Shown: positions 30,901 through 39,131, numbered from the stretch's first letter. The stretch: 64,000 nt of DNA from Protonemura montana (GCA_947568835.1 OX387611.1:11322350-11386349), one strand, 5' to 3'. The notes: generated from the sequence alone by a model not told the origin. Program-made: numbers and translations.

Positions 30901-33880
30901 TATTCCATCCTTATGAGGCAAAGACTACCACAGATAAAGCTTGCACAGATATTCCATCCTTATGAGGCAAAGACTACCACAGATAAAGCTTGCATAGATA
31001 TTCCATCCTTATGAGGCAAAGACTACCACAGATAAAGCTTGCACAGATATTCCATCCTTATGAGGCAAAGACTACCACACAGAAAGCTTGCACAGATATT
31101 CCATCCTTATGAGGCAAAGACTATCACAGATAAAGCTTGCACAGATATTCCATCCTTATGAGGCAAAGACTACCACAGATAAAGCTTGCACAGATATTCC
31201 ATCCTTATGAGGCAAAGACTACCACAGATAAAGCTTACACAGATATTCCATCTTTATGAGGCAAAGACTACCACAGATAAAGCTTGCACAGATATTCCAT
31301 CCTTATGAGGCAAAGACTACCACAGATAAAGCTTGCACAGATATTCCATCCTTATGAGGCAAAGACTAACACAGATAAAGCTTACACAGATATTCCATCC
31401 TTATGAGGCAAAGACTACCACAGATAAAGCTTGCACAGATATTCCATCCTTATGAGGCAAAGACTACCACAGATAAAGCTTGCACAGATATTCCATCCTT
31501 ATGAGGCAAAGACTAGCACAGATAAAGCTTGCACAGATATTCCATCCTTATGAGGCAAAGACTACCACAGATAAAGCTTGCACAGATATTCCATCCTTAT
31601 GAGGCAAAGACTAGCACAGATAAAGCTTGCACAGATATTCCATCCTTATGAGGCAAAGACTAGCACAGATAAAGCTTGCACAGATATTCCATCCTTATGA
31701 GGCAAAGACTAGCACAGATAAAGCTTGCACAGATATTCCATCCTTATGAGGCAAAGACTACCACAGATAAAGCTTGCACAGATATTCCATCCTTATGAGG
31801 CAAAGACTAGCACAGATAAAGCTTGCACAGATATTCCATCCTTATGGGGCAAAGACTAGCACAGATAAAGCTTGCACAGATATTCCATCCTTATGAGGCA
31901 AAGACTAGCACAGATGAAGCTTGCATAGATATTCCATCCATGGGGCAAAGTCTACCACTAAAGCTTGCAAATCTTGCAAAAGCTTGCAATCGGGGTTTCC
32001 ATAGCAGCTGCAGATCCCAAATTTCTCCAATTTGCTAAGAAATACAAGAAAAAAGAGCCAACCATTTTGAAAAGTTTCCCTTATCCAGTTTTTACATTAT
32101 TTTTTTTAAATGTATTTTCCAGAAAATGTGACCTGAAAGGGATGTTTTTAGTTGTTGAAACAGTTTTTACCAACCCCAATTAAAGAATTTAAAATAGTAT
32201 TTTGTTCCCTGGATCCCGCAGGAAACAAAGATTGAGGCGCTACAACCCCCTTACGAACTTTCAGATTCTTTAATAGTTACTGAAAAACTGGCACTTAACC
32301 TATAAGCCCCCAACATTGTAATCCCATGCGGCCTGATCGGTGAACATTGTCGTTTCCGCAGATGATGCCGGCTGGCAACGACCCGAACGGTGCCGTGCAG
32401 TACGGCTCAATGATACCGCAGCTGACTAACCATATGTCTGCAATGCAGCTCGCCTCGCAAGGCTCGGTGAGTATCATCGCCCTCGGCGATATTTTGCGGG
32501 ATCGAAGCTTATTTTCCATATCTAGCCTTAAGATCAATATGTGTTAATCTCATAGGTACCATTAAATTAGCAAATATTGATAATATTTGTAAAAAAATCA
32601 TAACTACCTGAGAAAAGGCAAGATTGTTTAGAAGGAAAAGCAAATCATGGCATACCAATTGGTGTTCATCTCTTCAGAAAAATAAATTTGAATTTTCTCC
32701 AAAATTCAGATAGAAACCTGCAACTGTCATTCTCTTTATCCAAATATAACATAGAATTAAATATCTGTTGCAGCTAATTCTTGGGTTCAATGTGAATAGG
32801 ATGCCAAGAGACTGGATATTGTGAATAGGGTGCCAAGGGGCTGGATATTGTGAATAGGTTGCCAAGAGGCTGGATATTGTGAATAGGATGCCAAGAGGCT
32901 GGATATTGTGAAGAGGATGCCAAGAGGCTGGATATTGTGAATAGGGTGCCAAGAGGCTGGATATTGTGAATAGGGTGCCAAGAGGCTGGATATTGTGAAT
33001 AGGTTGCCAAGAGACTGGATATTGTGAATAGGGTGCCAAGAGGCTGGATATTGTGAATAGGTTGCCAAGAGGCTGGATATTGTGAATAGGGTGCCAAGAG
33101 GCTGGATATTGTGAATAGGGTACCAAGAGGCTGGATATTGTGAATAGGGTGCCAAGAGGCTGGATATTGTGAATAGGGTACCAAGAGGCTGGATATTGTG
33201 AATAGGGTGCCAAGAGGCTGGATATTGTGAATAGGGTGCCAAGAGGCTGGATATTGTGAATAGGGTGCCAAGAGGCTGGATATTGTGAATAGGATGCCAA
33301 GAGGCTGGATATTGTAAATAGGGTGCCAAGAGGCTGGATATTGTGAATAGGATGCCAAGAGGCTGGATATTGTGAATAGGGTGCCAAGAGGCTGGATATT
33401 GTGAATAGGGTGCCAAGAGGCTGGATATTGTGAATAGGGTACCAAGAGGCTGGATATTATGAATAGGATGCCAAGAGACTGGATATTTGTTGTGGTGAAG
33501 AAGGAAAAAGAGAGGGATCGCAACTTAGCGGAGAAGAAAATAAGCATCGCGTGGTGCACTTGTCGAGAGCATTGCCTTCGTCATTGTAAAGGATCTAAAA
33601 TAATGTGTCAGTAAATTTGTCGACCTGTGCACCAAGCGACGTCAGTTTTCTTCTCCGGCAAGTGTTGCTCCCTCTCTCTTCCCGTCTTCAGCGCGACACA
33701 AATCCTTGGGGTTTCATAACCTGAAAGCCGACTTCTTTGTGTCCGCAGTACATGAGCCCGCACGGCTACGGCAACCACGGCTACTATCCGGGCCCGCTGA
33801 TCCACGCGGTCACCATCGACGACGCCCAGTCCAACACGGCGTCGCCCGAGGACTCGTACCAGGCGTACCAGCCCAAGTAG
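9894..33880 (+). CDS. shep: RBMS / alan shepard-like RNA-binding protein, complete, ten coding exons
   Basis: A single-stranded nucleic-acid-binding protein of the RBMS/Shep family, which acts in post-transcriptional control. Exons 9894-9944, 15929-16105, 17001-17191, 18867-18925, 22623-22747, 25119-25244, 25918-26034, 28032-28286, 32362-32466 and 33749-33880 keep phase at every junction and predict 445 residues. Residues 18-116 are a low-complexity Gly/Ser/Pro region. RRM1 is at about 117-190 (RNP2 LYIRGL, RNP1 KGYGFVDF) and RRM2 at about 206-285 (RNP2 LYMANL, RNP1 KGVGFARM). Family signatures include [40 protein letters not shown] and LVKFADGG. The C-terminus is Tyr/Gly/Pro-rich and ends [12 protein letters not shown]. 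The start is the first in-frame ATG after a TAA at 9873-9875; alternative upstream exons are possible. Introns 1, 4, 5, 8 and 9 hold large tandem arrays. Confidence 0.93.
9946..11339 (+). other. RBMS/shep intron 1, 5' part, no repeat recognised
   Basis: Moderately GC-rich sequence with no tandem repeat or coding similarity that I can support. It could hold regulatory DNA or alternative first exons. A purely open frame at 9918-10313 (minus) has no recognisable domain. Confidence 0.45.
11346..12354 (+). repeat. 70-bp tandem array (first 70-bp family)
   Basis: About 14 copies of a 70-bp unit including CACGGAATGTCCAGCACAGA, GGCGACGGCGAGTGTCCGCT and GGAGCGAAACAAGCACCCTG. Since 70 is not a multiple of three, all three plus frames show the same peptide pieces in rotation, which argues against coding. 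A related reverse-complement segment lies at about 34600-34675. Confidence 0.96.
12528..12850 (+). repeat. 87-bp tandem array, short copy
   Basis: Four copies of an 87-bp unit (CCGTGCCCGGCATCGGGCAG, TTCATCACAATGTAATAGTA, TGGGTGGGTGAAACAAGGGT). Because 87 is 29 codons, one frame stays open as a 29-residue repeat. A 14-copy array of the same unit is at 50.26-51.43 kb and a decayed single copy at about 38040-38145. Confidence 0.95.
12860..13330 (+). other. RBMS/shep intron 1, nothing recognised
   Basis: Spacer between two tandem arrays. No coding, RNA or repeat feature can be supported. Confidence 0.5.
13340..14420 (+). repeat. 54-bp tandem array
   Basis: About 20 copies of a 54-bp unit (GGGCTAGACTGTAGCAATGC, AGGGGACAGTCCTTGTGCTG, GTATCTTCTCTCAC). 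Copies differ by single bases and occasional one-base deletions (for example near 13710 and 14360). Confidence 0.96.
14421..15530 (+). other. RBMS/shep intron 1, 3' part
   Basis: Mostly unrecognised sequence. It includes a short ATTTC microsatellite at about 15013-15038. No gene can be supported. Confidence 0.5.
15535..15795 (+). mobile_element. Degenerate 3' end of a non-LTR retrotransposon
   Basis: Relict of the same LINE 3' end as at 3300-3645 and 45240-45510: AAGAATGCCAAGAAAAATG, AGACCAGGAGAAAGATG, AATGGAGTGAAATAGAAGTA and ATGGACAAAATCGTACGGAA follow the same order. Frameshifted and non-functional. It sits just upstream of RBMS/shep exon 2. Confidence 0.6.
15929..16105 (+). CDS. shep: RBMS/shep exon 2 (low-complexity N-terminal region)
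   Basis: The acceptor CTCCGCAG precedes [20 protein letters not shown], then [20 protein letters not shown]. The donor is AGC|GTGAGT. GC content is far above the flanking intron. Length is 177 bases, phase 0 to phase 0. Confidence 0.85.
16106..16780 (+). other. RBMS/shep intron 2, nothing recognised
   Basis: AT-rich intron sequence without a supportable feature. Confidence 0.5.
16785..16955 (-). mobile_element. 5S-derived SINE, tail and part of body, minus strand
   Basis: CACTGTTTTGACATCTGGCC and GGCACTGGTCTAATGGC, then GGTGCCAGCACGTAGCCTAC and CACCGGCTTAATG, are the reverse complement of the 3' half of the element at 17524-17950. The 5S head is missing. It ends about 50 bases before RBMS/shep exon 3. 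Confidence 0.75.
17001..17191 (+). CDS. shep: RBMS/shep exon 3 (start of RRM1)
   Basis: The acceptor TTGGTTCCAG is chosen because it is the one that keeps the frame with exon 2. The exon encodes a Ser/Gly linker and then [20 protein letters not shown]. The donor is CA|GTGAGT. Decayed tandem duplicates of its 3' half lie directly downstream. Confidence 0.92.
17205..17425 (+). pseudogene. Decayed tandem duplicates of RBMS/shep exon 3 (RRM1 part)
   Basis: TCAGCTCTCGAAGACCAACC, which in the exon at 17111 encodes part of QLSKTNLY, recurs at 17232 with a following match to RNP2 and to the downstream intron (TTTTTAAGTTAGGATTG). It recurs again, more diverged, at 17373 (ATCAGCTCTCAACGACAAAT). The offsets are about 121 and 141 bases. 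The copies no longer maintain the exon frame or a good donor. Confidence 0.6.
17524..17950 (+). mobile_element. Full-length 5S-rRNA-derived SINE
   Basis: The head GTTCTCGTTAGATCACCGAA followed by GTTAAGCATCACTG and GAATGGGTGACCATC follows arthropod 5S rRNA through the internal control region. The body includes GTACCGTCCTTCGGAAGGGA, CGTTAAGCCGGTGGTCCCCT and GACAGGAGTAGGCTACGTGC. The 3' domain CACTCATTCACCGACGCCAT to CAGTGCGTCGTTAAAC ends in an AAT microsatellite at about 17927-17942. This is the SINE3-type layout of 5S head, body and tail. It lies in RBMS/shep intron 3. Confidence 0.8.
18310..18480 (+). mobile_element. tRNA-derived SINE
   Basis: The head TTCAATTAGCTCAATTGGTT, GATAGGTGGAGATCGGGGTT and CCAGTCC has A- and B-box-like blocks. 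It is followed by the family tail TGGGCATCAATTTTTGAGAG and TTGCAAGCGTTTGCAATTT. The full minus-strand relative is at 48684-48836. The damaged B box and non-tRNA tail rule out a tRNA gene. Confidence 0.75.
18640..18790 (+). repeat. Foldback family, single arm
   Basis: GACTCATGTCTACTTTATCT, TTTTTGAATGCTA and GCCCAACGTTTCGTAACTTG match the left arm of the foldback at 26.4 kb. The right arm is absent. Confidence 0.65.
18867..18925 (+). CDS. shep: RBMS/shep exon 4 (RRM1 middle)
   Basis: The acceptor CCTCTCGCAG precedes [19 protein letters not shown], a hallmark of the family. The 59-base exon begins and ends inside codons, and both junctions restore the frame. Confidence 0.95.
19080..19180 (+). 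mobile_element. tRNA-derived SINE, 5'-truncated tail
   Basis: GCCCAATTTTTGCGAGGTTA, then GCCCATTGCAAGTATTTGCA and TTTAAATCAGATTTCA, match the tail of the SINE at 18310. The tRNA-like head is absent. Confidence 0.55.
19613..21055 (+). repeat. 86-bp tandem array, long copy
   Basis: About 17 copies of an 86-bp unit (TGGTATTACTGTCAGTAGCA, CCGTGCTAACTAGCACCACC, CCCCGACCTAGAGCGGTGAT). Some units lack the CCCCGACCTAGAGCGGTGAT block (about 46 bases long; for example near 20075, 20485 and 20715). It lies in RBMS/shep intron 4. A shorter array with related 3' flank is at 51.89-52.56 kb. Confidence 0.96.
21228..22555 (+). repeat. 70-bp tandem array (second 70-bp family)
   Basis: About 19 copies of a 70-bp unit (CCGCTCTAGGTCGGGGTTAT, ACCACCGGTCGTATTATGTA, GCACCATGGTAGCACCGCCA). 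A block of several units appears to have been duplicated as a whole, since the variant GGTCAAGGTTATATAATTCC pair recurs at 21865 and 22355. Its core CCGCTCTAGGTCGGGGTTA is the reverse complement of the core of the 86-bp array just upstream. It ends about 65 bases before RBMS/shep exon 5. Confidence 0.96.
22623..22747 (+). CDS. shep: RBMS/shep exon 5 (RRM1 RNP1)
   Basis: The acceptor TTGTTGTAG precedes [19 protein letters not shown], then GVQAQMAK. The exon continues with [11 protein letters not shown] before the donor TGC|GTGAGT, so the inter-RRM linker is longer than in the common form. The frame joins exon 6 at TEQDPTNLY. Confidence 0.93.
22838..24985 (-). repeat. 91-bp tandem array grown from the head of a 5S-derived SINE
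   Basis: On the minus strand the stretch starts with about 22 copies of a 91-bp unit (GTTAAGCAACACTGCGCTGG, GTCAGGTATTGGATGGGTGA, ATGACCAGTTCTGTTCGGGA). It ends with one SINE body (22838-22990: CCTTCCGAAGGACGGTACAA and the TCCACAAATCCATGCTGTCG block on plus). The unit is the 5S-like head of the SINE at 17524. It fills RBMS/shep intron 5. Confidence 0.9.
25119..25244 (+). CDS. shep: RBMS/shep exon 6 (RRM2 RNP2)
   Basis: The acceptor GTCTTGCAG precedes [20 protein letters not shown] and [14 protein letters not shown]. The donor is CAG|GTGAGC. 126 bases, phase 0. Confidence 0.95.
25245..25917 (+). other. RBMS/shep intron 6, nothing recognised
   Basis: AT-rich intron with no tandem repeat or transposon that I can identify. 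Confidence 0.55.
25918..26034 (+). CDS. shep: RBMS/shep exon 7 (RRM2 RNP1)
   Basis: The acceptor TTTTCGCAG precedes [20 protein letters not shown] and [11 protein letters not shown]. The donor is AAG|GTAAGA. 117 bases, phase 0. Confidence 0.95.
26076..26150 (-). mobile_element. 5S-derived SINE, 3' tail fragment
   Basis: ACGACGCACTGTTTTGATAA and CGCTGGTCTCATGGCGTCGG, then TGAATGAGTGAG, are the reverse complement of the tail domain of the element at 17524. Only about 75 bases remain. Confidence 0.7.
26345..26610. mobile_element. Foldback element with about 110-base arms
   Basis: The left arm (ACTATTTGAAATGGGTTTTG, AAATTTCCCGACGTTTCGTA, GGTTACTTCTTCAAGGGT) is matched in reverse by the right arm (ACCCTTGAAGAAGTAACAGG, CAAACGTCGGGAAATTTAGT, AACCCATTTCAAATAGTTTT). 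The loop is about 30 bases and partly repeats CTTCAAGG. No coding capacity. It lies in RBMS/shep intron 7. Other copies in the window are diverged or single-armed. Confidence 0.88.
26620..28030 (+). other. RBMS/shep intron 7 remainder, with a decayed tRNA-SINE
   Basis: Mostly unrecognised AT-rich sequence. About 27330-27490 looks like a decayed member of the tRNA-SINE family: GATCGGGGTTCAATTCCTTG, CTGGGCACAACATTTTGAGA and AGGTTATTAGTGTTCCTAAC follow the family order. Confidence 0.5.
28032..28286 (+). CDS. shep: RBMS/shep exon 8
   Basis: The acceptor TTTTGCACAG precedes [20 protein letters not shown], then a Gly/Val/Pro-rich stretch with [19 protein letters not shown]. The donor is GAG|GTGAGC. 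255 bases, phase 0. A 49-bp array starts about 50 bases after the donor. Confidence 0.93.
28337..28809 (+). repeat. 49-bp tandem array, copy 2 (left of hAT insertion)
   Basis: About ten copies of the same 49-bp unit as at 1-680, some with ACACAGAAAGCTTGC variants. The array is interrupted at 28809 by the hAT element and resumes at 30224. Confidence 0.96.
28810..30223 (+). mobile_element. hAT-type DNA transposon, decayed (1,414 bp)
   Basis: The terminal inverted repeats are TAGAGCCACGATTATATGGT at the left end and, read inward from the right end, TAGAGCCAAGATTTTATGGT. They are flanked by the perfect 8-bp direct repeat CTTATGAG (28802-28809 and 30224-30231), which is part of the 49-bp array unit and occurs once in an uninterrupted unit. 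An 8-bp target duplication is the hallmark of the hAT superfamily. The interior is AT-rich, keeps only a relict of the transposase C-terminus, and cannot be autonomous. Confidence 0.9.
29663..29785 (+). pseudogene. hAT transposase dimerisation-domain relict
   Basis: The plus-strand frame from 29663 reads [11 protein letters not shown], a stop at 29696, then [20 protein letters not shown] and MLSFNKW. The pattern A-E-R-x-F-S, then R-x-R-(M/L)-K-x-x-T-I-E and L-x-x-N fits the C-terminal dimerisation region of hAT transposases. It is broken by a stop and lacks the rest of the enzyme. Confidence 0.7.
30224..31960 (+). repeat. 49-bp tandem array, copy 2 (right of hAT insertion)
   Basis: About 35 copies of the 49-bp unit, mostly with CTACCACAGATAAAGCTTGC or CTAGCACAGATAAAGCTTGC variants. 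The last units decay after 31930 (CCATGGGGCAAAG). Confidence 0.97.
31965..32361 (+). other. RBMS/shep intron 8, 3' part, nothing recognised
   Basis: Sequence between the 49-bp array and exon 9 with no supportable feature. Confidence 0.5.
32362..32466 (+). CDS. shep: RBMS/shep exon 9
   Basis: The acceptor GTTTCCGCAG precedes [20 protein letters not shown] and [15 protein letters not shown]. The donor is TCG|GTGAGT. 105 bases, phase 0. The methionine/glutamine-rich content matches the RBMS C-terminal region. Confidence 0.9.
32797..33490 (+). repeat. 29-bp tandem array
   Basis: About 24 copies of a 29-bp unit (AGGCTGGATATTGTGAATAG, then GGTGCCAAG). No copy carries a stop on the minus strand, and three units make 87 bases, so all three minus frames stay open for 200-260 codons with the same rotating peptide. 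That is an array artefact, not a protein. It lies in RBMS/shep intron 9. Confidence 0.96.
33749..33880 (+). CDS. shep: RBMS/shep terminal coding exon
   Basis: The acceptor GTGTCCGCAG precedes [20 protein letters not shown], then [14 protein letters not shown] and TAG at 33878-33880. The ending closely resembles the acidic, tyrosine-containing C-terminus of animal RBMS proteins. Confidence 0.93.
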   Translation, partial: YMSPHGYGNHGYYPGPLIHAVTIDDAQSNTASPEDSYQAYQPK

Positions 33881-35525
33881 AGCGGCTCAAAACGCAGGCA
33901 GCTGCCGCGGAATCGACGTTCCCAGCGATTCGTCACGGCTCCGTTTAGATATTAAGGCCCGACACGAACGGTTGGCGTTTGTGAGTTGAAGAGGGAAGGC
34001 TCGGTAACTTTGGACGGGGATTTGTTTTCTCGGCTCTTTTCTGTTAAAGGCGACGTCCCTACGTTTGCCGATTTTTGGTGCCGGTGTCGATTTTTCTGCT
34101 GGGCAGGGTTCGCTTTTTCGTGAAGCGTGAAGAAGGAAACGCGTGGAAATGCAAATATGTTGACTTTCTGTTCCGATTGTCGCACGTTTTCCGTAGAGTT
34201 ACGAAGTTTTGTTTTTCAACGTAGCATGGGTGACTTTAAATTAGTGGCAAGACGTCGATTTGCTAAAGAAAAATGTTCCCGAAATCAAAATGAAAAATTT
34301 TTAAGCTTTGGTTCCTCCCAAATATTTCCCATGAAGATAGGTCGATGAATCTTACGTGTCTTACACATGTAACTTACTCCGTAATCAGTGTTAACCGGTC
34401 GACATCTCTTCAACTAACAACGCCTTGTCAATCAGCCAACCGTCGGTTAGGTAACGAGCGAATTCTGCTGCCGCCACGGAGATACCGTCTTCGCAACACA
34501 TCAACGTTGCCAGCATTGAGTTGACGTTGCCGAAAGGCTACGATCAGATTTGTCGTAAACAATTGCTTCGCTTGGATAAAGAACGCGAGTCGCTGCGAAT
34601 TACTCTCCTCTCGAAGGAGCGGACACTCGCCGGCGTTTCCGTGCCGGGACATTTCGTGACAGGGTGCTTTCGTAATCGTTTTTGCCAAGACCAACGTTTT
34701 CGTTGTTCGGAATCGATTGTCGTACTGAAATTTTTGCAAATGGAATGAGGTAAAGAATGGTTGCATCACGTTTAGGCGAGTGTCCCGTCTTTTCGCTTAG
34801 CGAAGCTGCGTTTTCGGCTTCTTTCGGCCGAGAAGAAACGACTTTCGAGTGAAATCGTTGCTCGGCGATACTAGAATACGGACTCTTAACGTCTGAACGA
34901 CAACTCGATGCTGCTAGCTGGACGCGATTCACGCGGAGGATAAACTTCCAGGTCGGCCGTTCGACGGCCAGGAGTTAGTTATTATTTTTTTACCGAGTTT
35001 GTTTCCCCGTAAAGCCAGAGAACCGGAGAAGAGAGACTAGGAAGAGAGCAGACGAGAGAGAGAGAGGAGAGTGAAGAAGCGTTTAGAAAGAAACAGAGAA
35101 CAATGTAAGTAAGAAAGGCGTAATAGAAAAAAAAAAAAGTATAAAAAAAAAAAACAAATATATATATAAGAAGAGGACTTCCAAAGAGAAAATTTCTTGC
35201 CAACCTTTTTGTAAAACCAAAGCATTCCACTCGACGATGACGAGTCCCGTTGCAAAGACGTAGTTGATATGCGGAACCGCCAGCGCCGACATTTCAACAT
35301 CGACGCACGCAATTGATTATAAACGAGGATTATACCAGTTTCGTTTCGAATATTTTTGTACAAGCTTTTACTGGATTTGCAATTGTTTCATATCACAAGC
35401 ACGGTGCATTTCGAGTCAAGTAGCCCGCGGCTGGAACGTCGCGAAACTCTCAACGTCGAACTCGTGATTAAGCGTGGTTTTGTAGTTTTGCGTTTGTCCG
35501 TTTTGCCCGTTTCGTTTCTGTATGC

Positions 35526-35657
35526 AATATTTTTAGGTTAAAATACACCAGTGAAAATGGCCACCATACAGCCTTATACTACATTTCCCCTGAGAGCTAA
35601 AGAGCTAGAAGGCTGTGTGTCTGCCACTTTCACTGGTGTATTTTAACCTAAAAATAC
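35526..35657. mobile_element. Short MITE with 34-base terminal inverted repeats
   Basis: The left end (ATTTTTAGGTTAAAATACAC, CAGTGAAAATGGC) is matched in reverse by the right end (GCCACTTTCACTGGTGTATT, TTAACCTAAAAATA) with one or two mismatches. The interior is about 60 bases and non-coding, so the element is about 130 bp. Confidence 0.8.
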
Positions 35658-36999
35658 TAAAAGGAGTGGTTGTAAAGCCACCATTGCACCCACAGCTATT
35701 TTGCAAAATGTGAACGTGATCATTTGACTGGATGTCCTAACACCGCAAATACTTTGCGCAGCTCTGATTTCGTCATTGTTGGCTACGTTAGTTTGAGAAT
35801 TAATATTGGCGAAATCGAGTTTTTTTTTACTTGAAATCGATACGATGGATCGTGAAATAGGTAAACGTCCCAAGATTTGACAGACAATTTAGCTTTATTC
35901 GGAAGTCGTGTGAATTTTCGGGGTTTTTAGACTCACGTCTACTCTGTTCAATTTTTTGATGCGGGAAAAGAAAAAAGGAGAGCAAAGCATCGTGGAAACT
36001 CTAAAAATAGATGGGATTGCGTAGTGAATGTTAGGTTGTTAATTTCGTACCAAGACGTCAGGTGTACCAAATGGTGCCATATATTATTTACATTTCCCGG
36101 TTAGTTTTGTCCTCCCTCTTTTTTTTCCTTTCCACCCCATTTATCCAGCCTTTTGGCACCGTAACCAATTAAAATAACTTAATGTTGACTTCTGAACGGA
36201 TTTCTAAATGGTCTGCCAGATGTTTTGAAACAGGTTTCGTTTGTTAGATCCTCCTCTGGTCTTGACGCAAATTTTTAAAAGATTTTCTTTCGAATTTTGC
36301 TCAAACCTAAGATACGGTTTAAGGCTTTTTTTTATTGTGAACTCTACTTTCCTCTCAAAAGTCAGTACCCAAATTGGGAATAAAGCCTGTACAAGGTTTA
36401 CATTTTACAAGATTGGGTGCTAATATTTGAAAGAATTGTAGTGTTCCTAATGACCAAATTTATTACCTATTACGAGCATTCAAAATTGAATGACGAACTT
36501 AGAAGCCCAAAAACACGTTTCTTCTGATAGTTAGAATCCAAAAGCTGTTAACTGTAACTGAAACGTAGCTGTTAAATCAGTGTCAGGGAAAAATTATGAG
36601 CTTTTTACTCGCGTCTACCTTTTCTAGCCATTATTGTTAAGTTTTCCAAAAGAAACCGTTTCAAATCTCAAAAATTACAAAAGGTCGGGAACATTTAGTT
36701 GATTTTACTTGGCGCTTATAGCCCAGCTTGAAATTGTTTTCGTTTTGGATGTTTTGAAATCGTTTGTCTGACGTTTACCATCATGTAGCAACAATGTTAG
36801 CTGGCAATCTTTCACATCGAGAGCGATGAGATAGTGTAAGTGATGTAGATTTCTTAAGACGCTAATTTCTTTCAAAGAAGGATTCCTGACCTACAACGAC
36901 ATTCCACACAATAATAAAACTGTTGAAAAAAATAGCTTTTTAAGCAGTTTCAAAAGCATTAGATAGACAAAACTATTTGCTTCGCTGTTTCACTTCGAT

Positions 37000-37255
37000 T
37001 CGAATCCAAGCAATCAGTCAAATCCACAAAACGGACGAGAAAACAAAACCACACGCACGAAAACGTTCCCCGACCGAGGACGACGACGAGCATTTCGCGA
37101 CGTCCCGTTTTTTCCGCGAGGCGATAGCGGGAGTTGCGTTGATCCGGTCCTTTCTTAGCGAGATCGTGCCTTTCACAAACAGGGAGTGTTTTGTATTCGG
37201 TGTTTTTTCTCTTTGTCGACGTCGTCGTGAAACCCCTTGCACCGGCCCGTAAGTA
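37000..37255 (+). promoter_or_regulatory. GC-richer block ending in a perfect donor, possible non-coding exon
   Basis: The stretch is richer in CpG than its surroundings and ends GGCCC|GTAAGT at about 37250. It could be an upstream non-coding exon of the TMEM47-like gene or part of the RBMS/shep 3' UTR. Splice-site appearance is the only evidence. Confidence 0.25.
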
Positions 37256-37499
37256 CCGGGCGTGGATAGCCGCAGATTTCCACGTGGCCGTCTGCGTTAG
37301 TATCTTCGGTGATCGGTGACCCAGTGATCCCTGATTCCCATTGCCGCCGTTGCTTGTTTTTCTGAGGTTAGAGTTAGCTTGCTGTATGTGTGTTTGCGTG
37401 CACCCTTCAACTGTCTTTCCCCGGCCCTCCCATTGACCCCCTCCCCCCAACAAAACCCTTGTACATATACTTAGCAACAGTGTTTGTCTTGGCAAAGAG

Positions 37500-39130
37500 G
37501 ATGCCAAGCTGTCAGCCAAAAAAAAAATTGGTCAAAACAATGGATTATGTAAAAAGATGGCGTTTCTTTTTTTATTTGCTTCCTTATCTTGTCAGTCATC
37601 CAGATTTCCCAAAAACTTCTTTTTTGACTTAATATGCTTTAGAGAACTGGCTCTGGTAAGTATTTTCATTTCTGTACACAATTTCTGGAGCTGCCATAGT
37701 GAAGAAGAAAAACATTCCCATCAACTCAATGTATGTCAAAATTGTCAAATTACACACTATTAGCAACGAAAGACGCTAATGAGAGACCTGCGATTGTTTT
37801 CTACCTGACAGTAATTGGATATGAGGAGAGAAAACAAATCGCATTTCATTTTCAGTATCCGGTCTATTTTGTCGCCTTGTTTTAATTTCTAACAAAATTG
37901 AGAAGGCACGAGTTGAAGTAATATTAATGGAATGCACTTTCTATCACAGTTATGGTTCCTCCCGCTCCCCTGCAACTCTCATATACCTCCCGAGAGGGGA
38001 ATTCCTGAGAATCACTGGCCTAATGAGTATCAAATATCGAGTAGCCCGTGCCCGGCATCGGGTCACAATGTAATAGTATCGATAATTTGTTATTAAAGGT
38101 AATTATAATGGATAGGTGAAATGAGGATGCATGGCGAAATCTAAAACCGGTCCCTGATATGTGAATCTAAGAGTGTTGGTTGAAACATAATATATGGAAA
38201 TAGCTGGTTCACTCAAATTGAAAAATGTCTAGCAATTGGCAAATCTTGAGCACTATTTACGTAAGGACCCACCTTTGTATAAGAAGCTATTCAGGGAAGA
38301 AGATACTGCATTATCTTTAAAAATATCAGTAATTTTGCAGTAAAGTAGATGCAACCAAACAAAGACTTGTGCTAGTAGTGACAAATGGATTTTTCATGAA
38401 TGAATATATCTGTGTAATTTTAAGTTTTGCAAATACGGCAAATGTTTGGCCATCGTAAGAAAAAGGCTTTTTGGGTCGAGCCATGAAAAAAGTACGCAAG
38501 TGTTTTTTTCCGTCTCATAATTGGCAAGAAAGTTGCGGTGCGGCAACATGTTGCTCTTTTTAAAGGCACCGCTCTGAGCCTAGGATTTGCAAGTTTCGTC
38601 AAAACAAAACTGAAGCTTAGATTTAGATTTTGAAAACGGTTTAAAGCAATAGTACACAATGTTTCCAAGAGAGTGCGCGGCGCTCGTCGACGCTCTGTCA
38701 GTGTCAAGATGGCGGCCATCTGGTGAACCTCATTTGTTTGTTTTCAAATTGTAATCTCATCGAAACTTGCAAGATACCTTGTCTAGGTGTGACATTTCTC
38801 ACATAGATTACCACCTACGATTATCTTTGTGTTTTCATATCGCTTGCACTCCCGCGCGGCCGCTGTGACGTGTAACAGGGCGTGTGCATCATTGGCCTAC
38901 TTCTCAGATCAGCAACATCATCATCTTTTGATGATCTCATTCGAAAACCTTCTCACCTTTTATGTGTGTTTAATCTCGTGTGACGTCTCGTCGGCGATTC
39001 ACAGGTCCAGAACTTTAGTCGCGAGCTCCCGTCATAACTGTCACATCTATTACAGTCTCCAAGAAAAAGCTCGTCTTTGAGGAACAATCGGCAATAAAGT
39101 AAGCAAATAGTGGCTACTTAATTCTTCTCT
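37500..39130. other. Intergenic, little recognised
   Basis: Sequence between RBMS/shep and the minus-strand gene. About 38040-38145 holds a decayed single copy of the 87-bp unit (CCGTGCCCGGCATCGGGTCA, CAATGTAATAGTA). No gene can be supported. Confidence 0.5.
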
Positions 39131-39131
39131 G

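Larger units (their letters stand above)
33881..37460 (+). other. RBMS/shep 3' UTR and downstream, end not defined
   Basis: No coding exon is seen after the RBMS/shep stop. The first ~1.7 kb (to 35.5 kb) is the likely 3' UTR; RBMS genes usually have long ones. AATAAA candidates in plus orientation are at about 36380 and 36913. About 34600-34675 is related to the 70-bp array of intron 1 in reverse. The interval also holds a purine-rich tract (35030-35100) and a MITE at 35526-35657. Confidence 0.4.

Noticed and set aside
32674..33559. Minus-strand open frames of 209-261 codons over the 29-bp array
   Set aside because: All three minus frames are open with the same rotating peptide. This follows from a stop-free repeat unit and not from coding selection.
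36959..37519. Minus-strand open frame of 186 codons
   Set aside because: No domain, no homology I recognise, low-complexity composition, and overlapping plus-strand frames of equal quality.
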